Positions 1-8,991 are shown, numbered from the stretch's first letter. The stretch is 64,000 nt of DNA from Dielma sp000508965 (GCA_000508965.1 BAHV02000010.1:62001-126000), one strand, 5' to 3'. Program-made: numbers and translations. Notes: a model not told the origin generated them from the letters alone.

Positions 1-1
1 T

Positions 2-103
2 GAGCATCTGCCAATCCATGTGTATCAGTCCGGCAGCAAGGGCCCCGATGAAGCGGCTGTCTTGCCTGCCAAGCAGGGTCATGAATGGTTTAGCCAAGAA
101 TAG
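2..103 (+). CDS. zwf: C-terminal end of a probable glucose-6-phosphate dehydrogenase (partial)
   Basis: Only the last 33 codons are inside the window, reading in frame from base 2 to the TAG at 101-103. The fragment holds a Y-x-S-G-S-x-G-P-D-E-A pattern followed by a short linker and G-x-E-W-F. This resembles the usual C-terminus of Zwf proteins (for example the S-M-G-P-E-A segment ending in G-D-A-W-x-F). Zwf oxidises glucose-6-phosphate to 6-phosphogluconolactone in the cytosol. A hairpin terminator follows at once. The assignment rests on a short stretch, so it is probable rather than certain. Confidence 0.6.
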   Translation, partial: EHLPIHVYQSGSKGPDEAAVLPAKQGHEWFSQE

Positions 104-109
104 AAGAAC

Positions 110-135
110 GGCTGCGTATTGCGGCCGGTTTTTTT
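110..135 (+). terminator. Rho-independent terminator after the zwf-like gene
   Basis: Stem GGCTGC/GCGGCC (one G-T pair), loop GTATT, followed by GG and seven T. It sits 6 bases after the stop codon at 103. Confidence 0.7.
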
Positions 136-210
136 AGACAGCAATCATGACTGTCTGGCAACAGCGGTAAAAAATAATCATAGCCTTTCAAGAAACCTTG
201 GTTAATAGGA

Positions 211-238
211 TTGCATTTTTTACAGTCTTCGATATAAT
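211..238 (+). promoter_or_regulatory. Sigma-A type promoter of ppaC
   Basis: TTGCAT at 211-216 and TATAAT at 233-238, spacing 16. It lies 25 bases upstream of the ppaC start. Confidence 0.5.
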
Positions 239-262
239 TAAGACGATAAAGAGGAAGATTCC

Positions 263-1900
263 ATGGATAAAAAAACAATTTATATCACAGGTCACCGCCA
301 CCCGGATACCGATTCTATCGTATCGGCGATTGCCTATGCACAATTTAAGGAAAGAAAAGGATTTCATGCCGTTCCCTGCCGTTTGGGTGAGATAAATGCG
401 GAGACAAAATATTTGCTGAATCGCTTTAATGTAGAAGCACCGATGCTTTTTGAAGACGCCAGAGCGACGCTTGATGAAATTGAAATAGATGAGCCAATTA
501 CGATTTCACCATTGACAACAATGATGGAAGCACTTCAGATGATGAGTGATCAGAATAAGCAGTCATTGAGTGTTGTAACCGATCAGGGGAAGCTGATGGG
601 GATGGTGACAAAGTCAGACTTAGCGAATATCGGATTGGGTGATACAGCCTTATCCATCCGCCTGCTGAAAGAAACACCGACTGAATTTATCGCAAAAACG
701 ATCAGCGGTCAGGTGCTGTATGATGATGAAGACCGTCATTTTAACGGGAAGGTAAGTATCATTGCCATCGCGGAAACTAGACTGCGTAATTATGAATTAA
801 AAGACCGTATGGTAATTGTCGGCAATGATCAGGATGCTCAAATCACCGCGATTGCGAAAGGTGCGGGAATGTTAGTTGTTGTGTGGACTGATGAAGTTGC
901 TGAGGAAGTATTGGAAATGGCTAAAATATCACATTGTCCAATCATCAAATCCGGACATGGAACAATGAATACAACGCGTTATCTGTTCTTTGCACCGCCG
1001 GTAAAATTGATAATGAAAACAGATTTAATCAGTTTCAATATTAATGAATTTGTAGAAGAAGTCGGTAAGAAATTAATGAAGTCAAGATTTCGCTGCTATC
1101 CGGTAGTGGATGATGATAATCGCTTATGCGGCTATGTATCACGGTATCACATTTTAAATCAGCATAATAAGCAGGTAATTCTTGTTGATCACAATGAATA
1201 TTCTCAATCGGTTAAATCTATTGAGAAAGCCGATTTACTTGAAGTCATCGATCATCATCGGGTCAGTGATATCGCTACTCATCGGCCAATCTTTTTCCGC
1301 AATGAGATCATCGGCAGTACAGCGGCGATCATAACTTCTATTTATATGGAAAATCAGATGACTATTCCTAAGCAGCTGGCGGGTTTATTGCTGGGGGCAA
1401 TCCTTTCCGATACATTAAAATTCAAATCGCCGACAACAACTGAAAAGGATATGGGAATGGCTAAGGTTCTGGCAGAAATTGCTGAATTGGATATTGAACA
1501 GTTTGCTAAGGAAATGTTTAAGGTCAGCAGCAATATCATGGGCAAATCAGTAAATGAATTGCTGAATCAAGACATCAAGCAGTTTGATATTGACGGTAAG
1601 AAGGTTGCCATTGCTCAGGTCATTGCCTATCAGGTCTCAGAAGCCAGAGAGATTGAAAAAGAAATAGCAGAAGTAATGGATGAGTATGCGTCAGATAAGG
1701 AGTTGGATCTGCTTGTTCTAACATTTACGAGTATTCTTGAAAATGGCTCAGTGTTCTATGCGGCCGGTGAGTCAGCAAAAGCAGTCAAGGAAGCATTCCC
1801 TGATCATGAGGGAGAAGAACATAGCTTCCAAGAGGATATCCTTTCCCGTAAGAATCAAATCGTACCATTGCTTTCAAGAGCGATTATTAATTCTATCTAA
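263..1900 (+). CDS. ppaC: Manganese-dependent inorganic pyrophosphatase with CBS and DRTGG regulatory insert
   Basis: Cytosolic family II (DHH superfamily) pyrophosphatase, hydrolysing PPi to phosphate. The N-terminal metal site is visible as G-H-R-H-P-D-T-D-S (residues 10-18), and the DHH motif as I-D-H-H-R (329-333) after V-D-H-N (308-311). Between them, residues about 70-300 hold a CBS domain, a DRTGG domain and a second CBS domain; such inserts bind adenine nucleotides and regulate activity in known CBS-PPases. The DHHA2 part ends with the typical S-R-K-N-Q pattern near the C-terminus. At 545 residues it has the length of the CBS/DRTGG subfamily, not the roughly 310 of plain enzymes. Start ATG 263 follows GAGGAA. 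It is monocistronic, with its own promoter and terminator. Confidence 0.95.
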   Translation: MDKKTIYITGHRHPDTDSIVSAIAYAQFKERKGFHAVPCRLGEINAETKYLLNRFNVEAPMLFEDARATLDEIEIDEPITISPLTTMMEALQMMSDQNKQSLSVVTDQGKLMGMVTKSDLANIGLGDTALSIRLLKETPTEFIAKTISGQVLYDDEDRHFNGKVSIIAIAETRLRNYELKDRMVIVGNDQDAQITAIAKGAGMLVVVWTDEVAEEVLEMAKISHCPIIKSGHGTMNTTRYLFFAPPVKLIMKTDLISFNINEFVEEVGKKLMKSRFRCYPVVDDDNRLCGYVSRYHILNQHNKQVILVDHNEYSQSVKSIEKADLLEVIDHHRVSDIATHRPIFFRNEIIGSTAAIITSIYMENQMTIPKQLAGLLLGAILSDTLKFKSPTTTEKDMGMAKVLAEIAELDIEQFAKEMFKVSSNIMGKSVNELLNQDIKQFDIDGKKVAIAQVIAYQVSEAREIEKEIAEVMDEYASDKELDLLVLTFTSILENGSVFYAAGESAKAVKEAFPDHEGEEHSFQEDILSRKNQIVPLLSRAIINSI

Positions 1901-1903
1901 TCA

Positions 1904-1929
1904 AAGTGGGACAATGCCCGCTTTTTTTT
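1904..1929 (+). terminator. Terminator after ppaC
   Basis: Stem AAGTGGG/CCCGCTT around ACAATG, then a run of T; starts 3 bases after the stop. Confidence 0.75.
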
Positions 1930-2024
1930 ATTTGAATACTCTGAATGGCATTTTAAATCGAAAAGTGTTAATATAAAATTATCAAAGGGCTGTCAGTTCA
2001 GCCTTGGCAAAGGAGGCATCGATG

Positions 2025-2909
2025 ATGAATGAACAATTAGTACGTATGCACACGGGCAAGGGATTTATCGCGGCGCTTGATCAGAGCGGCGGCAGTACTC
2101 CTAAGGCACTGAAATTGTATGGTATCGATGAATCACAGTATCATAATGATGATGAAATGTTTGATTTAGTTCATGAAATGCGGACTCGAATCATGACAAG
2201 CCCGGCTTTTACTTCTGAACACATCCTCGCGGCGATTTTATTTGAAAATACGATGGATCGAAAAGTAGAGGGTGAATACACAGCGGATTATTTATGGCTT
2301 AAGAAAGGTATCCTGCCGATTCTGAAGGTGGATCAGGGACTGTCTGAGCTGGCCCATGGCGTTCAGCTGATGAAGCCGATTCCTGATCTTGATGATTTAT
2401 TAAAGCGCGCCAAAGAAAGACATATTTTCGGTACTAAAATGCGTTCGGTGATTAAACAGGCGGATGAAGAAGGAATCAAGGCCATCGTGGATCAGCAATT
2501 TGAAGTTGGACTGCGTATTTACACGGCAGGTTTTGTGCCGATTCTTGAACCTGAGGTTGATATTTTCTCAGCGGATAAAGAAAAGAGCGAAGCAATCCTG
2601 AAGCGTGAAATCAAGCGTCATTTGGCACTGTTAGAGGATGATGTCAGAGTGATGTTTAAACTCTCTATCCCAAGCGTTGACGGTTTCTATTCTGATCTTA
2701 TGGAGGATCAGCATGTTGTGCGGGTTGTTGCCTTGTCCGGCGGTTACAGCCGTGATGAAGCAAATGAAAGGCTGTCCCGCAATCCAGGTTTGATTGCCAG
2801 CTTCTCAAGAGCTTTGTCACAGGGACTGAACGTTAACCAGACACCGGCTGAATTTGATCAGCTGCTTAAGACTTCGATTGATTCAATTTACAAAGCGAGT
2901 ATCGCTTAA
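2025..2909 (+). CDS. fda: Class I fructose-1,6-bisphosphate aldolase
   Basis: Glycolytic aldolase interconverting fructose-1,6-bisphosphate with dihydroxyacetone phosphate and glyceraldehyde-3-phosphate through a lysine Schiff base. The N-terminal G-K-G-F-I-A-A-L-D-Q-S-G-G-S-T block is the hallmark of the bacterial class I (FbaB/Fda) family, and the length (294 residues) fits. AAAGGAGG at 2009-2016 is best spaced from ATG 2025. An adjacent in-frame ATG at 2022 is also possible, and a TTG further upstream lies before the Shine-Dalgarno and is unlikely. It is a single-gene unit with a strong terminator. Confidence 0.95.
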   Translation: MNEQLVRMHTGKGFIAALDQSGGSTPKALKLYGIDESQYHNDDEMFDLVHEMRTRIMTSPAFTSEHILAAILFENTMDRKVEGEYTADYLWLKKGILPILKVDQGLSELAHGVQLMKPIPDLDDLLKRAKERHIFGTKMRSVIKQADEEGIKAIVDQQFEVGLRIYTAGFVPILEPEVDIFSADKEKSEAILKREIKRHLALLEDDVRVMFKLSIPSVDGFYSDLMEDQHVVRVVALSGGYSRDEANERLSRNPGLIASFSRALSQGLNVNQTPAEFDQLLKTSIDSIYKASIA

Positions 2910-2916
2910 TGATCAC

Positions 2917-2943
2917 GGACAGGATTGCCTGTCCTTTTCTTTT
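2917..2943 (+). terminator. Terminator after fda
   Basis: Perfect 7-bp stem GGACAGG/CCTGTCC with loop ATTG, then TTTTCTTTT. Confidence 0.85.
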
Positions 2944-2985
2944 AAGCTGAATCTTGTCATTAGCTGGCTTTAATTGTCCAATGTC

Positions 2986-3014
2986 TTGAAAAAGGCTCAT
3001 AAAAATCTTATGAT
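2986..3014 (+). promoter_or_regulatory. Promoter of the DUF2207 gene
   Basis: TTGAAA at 2986-2991, 17-bp spacer, TATGAT at 3009-3014. Confidence 0.5.
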
Positions 3015-3058
3015 AGAGTCATGATTTAAGCATGATGAAAACATCAAAGGGGATTGCG

Positions 3059-5458
3059 ATGAAAAAAATACAGCATGGGATCATAATGGCTTTAACCATT
3101 ATTTTTGTTTTGCTTTCAGGGCATGAAATACTGGCGGCAGAGGTTGGTTATGTTTATGAAGATTTGAATGTAAAGGTAGAAATCAATGAAAAAAGAGAAT
3201 ATCATGTGACTGAAACGATGGTCATTGATTTTGAAAATGATATGCATGGGATTATCCGGAATATTCCTTTAAATAGTGATACGGAAAAGGTTCGGATTAA
3301 GGATATCAATGTATCCGGCATGCCTTTTTCGGTATCAGAAGAGCATGAGAATGCGATTATCCGTATTGGTGATCCTGATGTGACAGTAAGCGGTATGCAG
3401 GAAATTACACTGGAGTATACGCTGACTCATTATCAGGATTATGATCATGAATATGATTATGCTTATGTGAATGTTTTGGGCACAGATTATGATACTGAAA
3501 TTAAACATTTTCATGCGGAGGTCATTTTCCCATTTGCCGATGAACTGATCAATTATAAGGTAACTTCAGGCACCCGCGGCAGTACATGGAATAATTATGT
3601 TAATGAAGTAATAGAGGGTGACCGGCTGATTATCGATGCTGATGATACGCTTCCCGCTAAGGTTGGCGTCACTGTGCAGATGCGTTTTACGGAAGGTGTT
3701 TTTTCATCAGCGCCGTCGTATTCATATCCTTACGTTTTGGAAAACAGTGACTGTCAGATTGAAATAGATAAGAATCAGGATCTGCATGTTACACAGACCC
3801 TTGATTATCAAACAGAGAATCTTTATCTCGGTATTTCGATCCCTTTTATCAGCGCTGATTGGGATTCTTCTGAATACCGCATTGATGATTTTGAAGCTGT
3901 CGGTGATGCCGAGGTGAGAGTTTCCGGCAATGCGTTCAGACTTCAGCCTGAGAAGGAACAGGGCAGCGTTGTGGTAAGCTATATCATACATCCATATTAT
4001 TTATTGGATAAAGACATATCCTTTACATTGAACGATCCTGATGAGGATACACAGATTAAACATTTCACCCTTGCTCTGACAATGCCTAATAATCCGGATA
4101 TTGCTGTCTATCTGCAGCGTTATGATGCCGATACAAATGCTGATCGCTATCGGATAACCCAAGCGGATAATACAATCATGCTTGAGACAACCCAGCCGAT
4201 TGAAGCCGCGGAAATTTTTAAGCTCACCCTGCCCATCAATGCCGCCGATTATCACCGGGATTCGGGTTTTTATTCAAAGCTGGCAGCAGGCCTTGGCGGG
4301 TTGCTGGTAATGATTGTATGTGCGCTGCGCTTTATTGTATATCGAAAGAAGTCATTAACGATTCCGGTAAACTTCTATCCGCCAAAGGGGATGAACAGTG
4401 CAGAAGCAGGCTATGTCATCGACCTTAAACTCAGTAACAGTGATGTTACTACATTGATTTTTAACTGGGCGGACCGCGGTTATTTAAAAATTCATTTTAT
4501 TGACAAGGAATACAGCTTTGAAAAAATTAAGAACGCCGATTCTTTGATGACCGACTATGAACAGCGCTTATTTAATGCGATGTTCCGATATGGCGCTGAT
4601 GGGTTTGTCAGTTCTGCGCTGCTTAAGGCATTTTATTATGATCTGAGAGATGCGAAAAAGAGCATCGAGAGAAAGTATACAAGAGGTAAAGCGCTGACTT
4701 TAAAGAGTGCTGAAATTGTGCGTAAGCTGTTTATCAATCTTTCACTTTTACCTTTGCTTATCTATCTGCTTTTAAATAATTATGAAATATATCGAGATGG
4801 CTTTAATTTGGCTATCTTATGTGTGATGATCGTGCCGATGCTTATGGCTGCGAACAGCATGCTCACAATGTATTCCCGCCAAAAGGAAGTCCGTAATAAT
4901 ATGGTGTATCTCGGTTTTGGTTTACTGATGGGACTGCTGCTGATTTATATAAGTATTTTAATAACAGAAGTATCGCTGAGCGTGGAGCTTCTGGTCTGTC
5001 TGTTTAGCTGCATGGCTCTTTTAATTATTGCGGGCGGCATCCGTAAAAACAGTGAATATCGGAATGAATTATTAGTTCCTTTGCTTGGTTTTAAAGATTT
5101 TATTAAAGCAGCGGAAAAAGACCGCTTAGAAATGCTGTTAGAGGAAGATCCGGAATACTATTATCATGTGCTTCCTTATGCGCAGGCACTGCATGTAAGT
5201 AAGATCTGGATCAATAAATTTAAAGATCTGACAGTTCCACCGCCAGCTTGGTATGTCGGTGAAGAAGCTTGGTCGGCGAAGGATTACGATTTCATCGTTC
5301 ATGACATTGAAAAAGAAATCGAGCTTGCTTCTAAAGTCAGAATCCATAGCAGCAGTTCAGATTCATCCAATGACTCTGGTTATTCAGGCGGCGGTGGTTT
5401 CTCATCGGGTGGTTCAAGCGGCGGCGGCAGCGGTGGCGGCGGCAGCCGTGGATGGTAA
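3059..5458 (+). CDS. DUF2207 family membrane protein
   Basis: A 799-residue envelope protein of unknown function. It has an N-terminal signal peptide (M-K-K-I then a hydrophobic run to A-A-E), a large extracellular beta-rich part with two repeated DUF2207-type modules, and one transmembrane helix near residue 415. A cytoplasmic segment and four further membrane helices (about 570-670) follow. The tail is extremely Gly/Ser rich and ends G-S-R-G-W. This architecture and glycine tail are typical of DUF2207 proteins. ATG 3059 was chosen because AAAGGGGAT sits just before it and the signal peptide starts there. An in-frame ATG at 3032 lacks a ribosome-binding site. Confidence 0.85.
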   Translation: MKKIQHGIIMALTIIFVLLSGHEILAAEVGYVYEDLNVKVEINEKREYHVTETMVIDFENDMHGIIRNIPLNSDTEKVRIKDINVSGMPFSVSEEHENAIIRIGDPDVTVSGMQEITLEYTLTHYQDYDHEYDYAYVNVLGTDYDTEIKHFHAEVIFPFADELINYKVTSGTRGSTWNNYVNEVIEGDRLIIDADDTLPAKVGVTVQMRFTEGVFSSAPSYSYPYVLENSDCQIEIDKNQDLHVTQTLDYQTENLYLGISIPFISADWDSSEYRIDDFEAVGDAEVRVSGNAFRLQPEKEQGSVVVSYIIHPYYLLDKDISFTLNDPDEDTQIKHFTLALTMPNNPDIAVYLQRYDADTNADRYRITQADNTIMLETTQPIEAAEIFKLTLPINAADYHRDSGFYSKLAAGLGGLLVMIVCALRFIVYRKKSLTIPVNFYPPKGMNSAEAGYVIDLKLSNSDVTTLIFNWADRGYLKIHFIDKEYSFEKIKNADSLMTDYEQRLFNAMFRYGADGFVSSALLKAFYYDLRDAKKSIERKYTRGKALTLKSAEIVRKLFINLSLLPLLIYLLLNNYEIYRDGFNLAILCVMIVPMLMAANSMLTMYSRQKEVRNNMVYLGFGLLMGLLLIYISILITEVSLSVELLVCLFSCMALLIIAGGIRKNSEYRNELLVPLLGFKDFIKAAEKDRLEMLLEEDPEYYYHVLPYAQALHVSKIWINKFKDLTVPPPAWYVGEEAWSAKDYDFIVHDIEKEIELASKVRIHSSSSDSSNDSGYSGGGGFSSGGSSGGGSGGGGSRGW

Positions 5459-5473
5459 AAAGCTTCATAGATT

Positions 5474-5509
5474 AAAAACAGCCGGCATGTTGATCAGTCA
5501 GCTGTTTTT
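5474..5509. terminator. Bidirectional terminator between the DUF2207 and HxlR genes
   Basis: AAAAACAGC at 5474-5482 pairs with GCTGTTTTT at 5501-5509. The A and T tracts serve both converging genes. Confidence 0.7.
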
Positions 5510-5837
5510 ATTCACTATTCTTGATGCTATGCTTATAATCAATACCCCAAGCTTCCATGGATGCTAAGACAGGCTTAAGGCTTAAGCCCAGCTTGGTCAG
5601 TGAATATTCTACCTTAGGCGGTACTTCCGCATATACCTTGCGGTTTACCAACCCATTTTCCTCCATGGCACGCAGATGAGCAGTCAACACTTTTTGAGAA
5701 ATGCCGCTGATTGATTTCTTTAATTCACCAAAACGTTTAGTACCGGTAAGCAGATCTCTGATGATTAAGACTTTCCATTTATCACTGATTAAAAGCAGTG
5801 TTGTTTCTACCGGACAGGCAGGTAATTCTTTATTCAC
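5508..5837 (-). CDS. HxlR-type winged-helix transcriptional regulator
   Basis: A 109-residue DNA-binding regulator. It carries the full HxlR signature: C-P-V-E-T-T near the N-terminus, K-W-K-V-L-I-I-R-D-L-L, G-T-K-R-F-G-E-L, I-S-Q-K-V-L-T, E-V-P-P-K-V-E-Y-S-L-T and a final W-G. The cysteine at about residue 8 sits where several family members (YodB/HypR type) sense electrophiles or oxidants by thiol chemistry. Whether this one does is inference. The start is GTG at 5837, 6 bases after AAGGTG. An upstream in-frame GTG at 5846 would overlap the Shine-Dalgarno. An operator-like repeat lies about 60 bp upstream, but no intact divergent target gene is present. Confidence 0.9.
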   Translation of the reverse strand: MNKELPACPVETTLLLISDKWKVLIIRDLLTGTKRFGELKKSISGISQKVLTAHLRAMEENGLVNRKVYAEVPPKVEYSLTKLGLSLKPVLASMEAWGIDYKHSIKNSE

Positions 5838-5894
5838 ATGATTCACCTTCTTTATACTTCTATTCTACATGATTCTGTTTATTATCACAAGACA

Positions 5895-5910
5895 GTATCC
5901 TGTCGGTAAC
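5895..5910. promoter_or_regulatory. Operator-like inverted repeat upstream of the HxlR gene
   Basis: GTATCC at 5895-5900 and GGTAAC at 5905-5910 separated by TGTC, overlapping GACAG-TATC-CTGTC at 5891-5904. The position suits autoregulation or a lost divergent gene. Assignment to HxlR is inference. Confidence 0.4.
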
Positions 5911-5989
5911 CATGCCGTGCATACTGTTTTTTCATGAGAGCGGATAAGCTGTTTTATCATAAAGCACATCCTGTGTGTTTAAGAATGCA

Positions 5990-6330
5990 GACGTTGGCGG
6001 AGGGATGTTATTATCCCTTCTGCTGAGGCCCGGAACTTCCTGACTTTGCAGCCCCTGTTGTCAAAATTTACTCTTTTGATAGCATCATCGCTGAAAAAAT
6101 TGATGCAATCCTGCAGCGCTTTGAGCTTACAGGCAGAATGAAAGATTTTTATGACATATACTATCCGGCTAGGACTTTTGATTTTGATGGGAAAATGTGC
6201 AGACAGTCATTTTTGAAACCCTGCGGAAGCGGGGCACTTCCTATAATAAAGAAAGTTTTAGCAGGATTGATGCACTTGCCGAAGATAATTGCCAATATTG
6301 GTGGATATGATAAATTTCAATCCTATTATG
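5990..6330 (+). pseudogene. Decayed AbiEii-family nucleotidyltransferase toxin remnant
   Basis: Conserved AbiEii C-terminal blocks are present but split over three frames. Frame one (from about 6004) gives D-V-I-I-P-S-A-E-A-R. Frame two (6027 to about 6195) gives P-E-L-P-D-F then A-E-K-I-D-A-I-L-Q-R-F-E-L and R-M-K-D-F-Y-D-I-Y. Frame three (about 6200-6310) gives F-E-T-L-R-K-R-G-T-S-Y. At least two frameshifts are needed and the catalytic N-terminal part is missing. AbiEii is the toxin half of type IV abortive-infection toxin-antitoxin pairs; no AbiEi antitoxin is visible. The rest of the 5847-6356 gap holds only the HxlR operator-like repeat. Confidence 0.7.
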
Positions 6331-6356
6331 AAGTTACCCTTAAGCTATCCTTTTAT

Positions 6357-7250
6357 TTATTCTGGGAACTGAATGCGAATCGTTAGCATTTGTTTTTCAC
6401 AGACAGCGTCAATCGTACCATGCATCTGCTTAACCAGTTCTTTTGCGATGGATAGACCCAGTCCCATTGAATTACTGCCGGTTTGTACCGTATAAAAGCG
6501 GTCAAAGAGCTGATTGATCATTACTTCATCTAAGGCTTCAGTGTGATTGGCGAAACTGATAACGCCGCTTTCTGACAAACTGATCATTAAGTCGCCGCTG
6601 CTGTATTTCGATGCATTGCCAAGAATATTGTCGATAACACGGCTGAGCGCTTGTTTATCAAGGCGCAAGACGATTGGCTGCTTGGTGATTGTAATCTTTG
6701 GCGTGATCCGGTGCTTTTTGAATGCCGCGTAATAGGAAGCTAAACATTCCTCTAAGAAGCGATTGAGATTCACGGCTTCAATCTGGGGATGGGAGGTTAA
6801 CAGCGCTGTTCCTGAGGTATAAGTAAACAACTCTTCAATCAGCTGTTTTAGAACATCACAGCGGCTGCGGATAATTGCCAGCATCCGTTTATCTTCCTCA
6901 CTCATTTCGGATTGTTCAAGCAGATCAAGATAACCGCACATGGCGGTTAAAGGTGTACGCAGATCATGAGAAATGTTCGTCACCGCCGCTTTAAGCTGCA
7001 GATCCCCCTGCTCATAATGATGTCTCAGATTGCGAAGCTGTTTCAGCTGTGTGTTGATGTCGGCTGCCAGCTGACGCATATGCGCATCATGGGTGGAGAT
7101 CGTAATCAAGGTATTGGTATCCTGATTCAGCCGTTCATGAAAAGCCTGCTTGATTTCATCCGCTCCCTTTCGCATTAAAGTCAGGCGGATCAGCAGGTAT
7201 ATGATAATCAGAATGAGGATGCCAAACAGGCTTACGATTACGATTTCCAT
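6357..7250 (-). CDS. Sensor histidine kinase
   Basis: A 297-residue membrane kinase. One N-terminal transmembrane helix (about 3-24) is followed by a cytoplasmic linker, a HisKA domain with the phospho-acceptor His95 in N-I-S-H-D-L-R-T-P, and a HATPase_c domain. The ATPase part has an N-box (D-N-I-L-G-N-A) near 215 and G-L-G-L-S-I-A-K near 265. There is almost no extracellular sensor, which is typical of intramembrane-sensing kinases paired with ABC exporters. It is the last gene of a minus-strand operon: response regulator, ATPase, permease, kinase. The spacing to the permease stop is 3 bases, so translation is probably coupled. Confidence 0.9.
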   Translation of the reverse strand: MEIVIVSLFGILILIIIYLLIRLTLMRKGADEIKQAFHERLNQDTNTLITISTHDAHMRQLAADINTQLKQLRNLRHHYEQGDLQLKAAVTNISHDLRTPLTAMCGYLDLLEQSEMSEEDKRMLAIIRSRCDVLKQLIEELFTYTSGTALLTSHPQIEAVNLNRFLEECLASYYAAFKKHRITPKITITKQPIVLRLDKQALSRVIDNILGNASKYSSGDLMISLSESGVISFANHTEALDEVMINQLFDRFYTVQTGSNSMGLGLSIAKELVKQMHGTIDAVCEKQMLTIRIQFPE

Positions 7251-7253
7251 AGT

Positions 7254-8087
7254 TTAATTAATGTCTTTCTTTTTAAGCAGGCCGATGCCTGCCAGCGTGG
7301 TTGTAATCAGGATCATCAGCGAATATAACGGCAGCCGCCATGGATGCGCGACGGCCATATTTGCCAGCTGAATTGCCTGACAAGGGGGCATAAAATCATA
7401 GACAAATTCATAGGCGGTACGCTTTGCGCCGGTCAGATAGCGTGGATTGGGTACCGTTTCGCTTACGCCCGGTTCATTGCCATTGTTAGTGAGCTGATAA
7501 GTTTCGTAGGTTTCAGGCTGATTCAGCTGGCTGTGTACATAGGTAGCACCCAATAATAACACAAAGGCTCCCAAAACACAGAGAATCGCGCTCAGCGCTT
7601 TATTTTGACAAAGCATGGCGACCATCACATAACAGGCACTGCCAGCCGCGGCACACAGGATCGAACAAAAAATCAAAATCAGTATAATTCGCAGATCGAC
7701 AGTAAAGAAGCCAAGCAAAGGGATGCCTGTCAGGCAGTAACAAATGATAAAGCCAAGGCACATTACTAGGCCGCAAAGCAGGCAGGTTATCAGATTAGAC
7801 AGATAAATCGCTGAGCGGCTGTGGCCGATAATCAGCTTATTGCGGATCGTTCCATCACTGTATTCAGTGCCGGTAAACAGCGAACAGAATACAGCAAGCA
7901 GGATATTGATAAACAGCGGATAGGCGAAAAAAGTACTATCCAATACAGCGGAAGTGCCATAAATATGCATGTTTCTAAGCTGCATGAACGGTATGAGCAG
8001 TCCCAGCAGACACATGAATGTCAGGCAAACTTGGAAACAGCGGTTATTGATCATGCGATGTAAATCGGCATTTAGTAACTTATTCAT
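7254..8087 (-). CDS. ABC transporter permease (ABC-2 type)
   Basis: A 277-residue integral membrane protein with about six hydrophobic helices and a larger hydrophilic loop (about 190-235). The N-terminus (M-N-K-L-L-N-A-D-L-H-R) is basic and cytoplasmic, as in ABC-2 permeases of peptide or lantibiotic immunity exporters. ATG 8087 follows GGAGGA. It overlaps the upstream ATPase gene by 8 bases, so the two are translationally coupled and presumably form one exporter. The substrate cannot be read from the sequence; drug or antimicrobial-peptide export is inferred from the adjacent two-component system. Confidence 0.85.
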   Translation of the reverse strand: MNKLLNADLHRMINNRCFQVCLTFMCLLGLLIPFMQLRNMHIYGTSAVLDSTFFAYPLFINILLAVFCSLFTGTEYSDGTIRNKLIIGHSRSAIYLSNLITCLLCGLVMCLGFIICYCLTGIPLLGFFTVDLRIILILIFCSILCAAAGSACYVMVAMLCQNKALSAILCVLGAFVLLLGATYVHSQLNQPETYETYQLTNNGNEPGVSETVPNPRYLTGAKRTAYEFVYDFMPPCQAIQLANMAVAHPWRLPLYSLMILITTTLAGIGLLKKKDIN

Positions 8088-8991
8088 GAGTTCCTCCTAC
8101 AAGATTAATGAAATAGCTTTCTAAGCTTTCATCTTGTTCCTGAATGGATTTTACCTCACAATGCTGATCCGCGAGTTCCTGAATCAGAGGGGTAATTGAG
8201 GGCTTGCCATAGATTTCAGCCGTATTTTCGTTAATCAGCTTATAATTCAGCTTCATGGTGTCCAGCACCCTAACGAGTGACTGTATATTATTAACCTCAA
8301 GCCGCAGACATTGCCGCGACATCATTTCAAGCTGTTCGGCACTGATTTCCTTAACGATGCGGCCATTATCAATAAAGCCAAAATGGGTTGCTAATTTTGA
8401 TAATTCATCAAGAATATGCGAAGAAATCAAAAGGGTGATCTGGCGGCTTTGATTCAGCTGTAAAATCAGTTCTCTGATTTGAATGATGCCCTGCGGGTCA
8501 AGCCCGTTGGTTGGCTCATCAAGCACTAAAAAATCAGGATCATTGACTAATGCGATGCCGATGCCTAAACGCTGACGCATGCCCAATGAGAAATGCTTTG
8601 CTTTTTTATTTCCCGTATGTTCAAGGCCGATTAATTTTAATAGTCCGTCAATTCCGTCAAAAGAGGGAAGACCGAGAATGCGGGCCTGTTGTTTCAGGTT
8701 TTCCTCAGCACTCATTTCCATATAAATAGACGGTGTTTCAATTACCGCACCCATTCGTACCCGCTGCTTACTGATGCCTTTATCGTCATTGGCAGTACCA
8801 TAAATCGTGTAACTGCCGTTATCCGGTTCCTGTAAACCGCAGATTAAACGAATCAGCGTTGTTTTGCCAGCTCCGTTCCTGCCGACAAAGCCATAAATGG
8901 CTCCCTTAGGAATATGCATTGAGACATTATCCAAAGCTTTGAATTTTCCGTAATGCTTAGACAGTGACTCCGCCGTTAAAATATAATCCAT
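8080..8991 (-). CDS. ABC transporter ATP-binding protein
   Basis: A 303-residue nucleotide-binding subunit. Walker A G-R-N-G-A-G-K-T-T (37-45), signature F-S-L-G-M-R-Q-R-L near 140 and Walker B F-L-V-L-D-E-P-T-N-G-L-D-P are all intact. A C-terminal extension of about 80 residues follows, as in bacitracin/lantibiotic-type ATPases. ATG 8991 lies 8 bases after AAAAGGAG; a GTG at 9000 overlaps that site and is rejected. It energises the permease encoded immediately downstream. Confidence 0.92.
   Translation of the reverse strand: MDYILTAESLSKHYGKFKALDNVSMHIPKGAIYGFVGRNGAGKTTLIRLICGLQEPDNGSYTIYGTANDDKGISKQRVRMGAVIETPSIYMEMSAEENLKQQARILGLPSFDGIDGLLKLIGLEHTGNKKAKHFSLGMRQRLGIGIALVNDPDFLVLDEPTNGLDPQGIIQIRELILQLNQSRQITLLISSHILDELSKLATHFGFIDNGRIVKEISAEQLEMMSRQCLRLEVNNIQSLVRVLDTMKLNYKLINENTAEIYGKPSITPLIQELADQHCEVKSIQEQDESLESYFINLVGGTHE

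Noticed and set aside
5253..5567. 104-residue frame over the end of the DUF2207 gene
   Set aside because: It is an out-of-frame shadow of the Gly/Ser-rich tail (alanine-rich artefact) and runs through the terminator.
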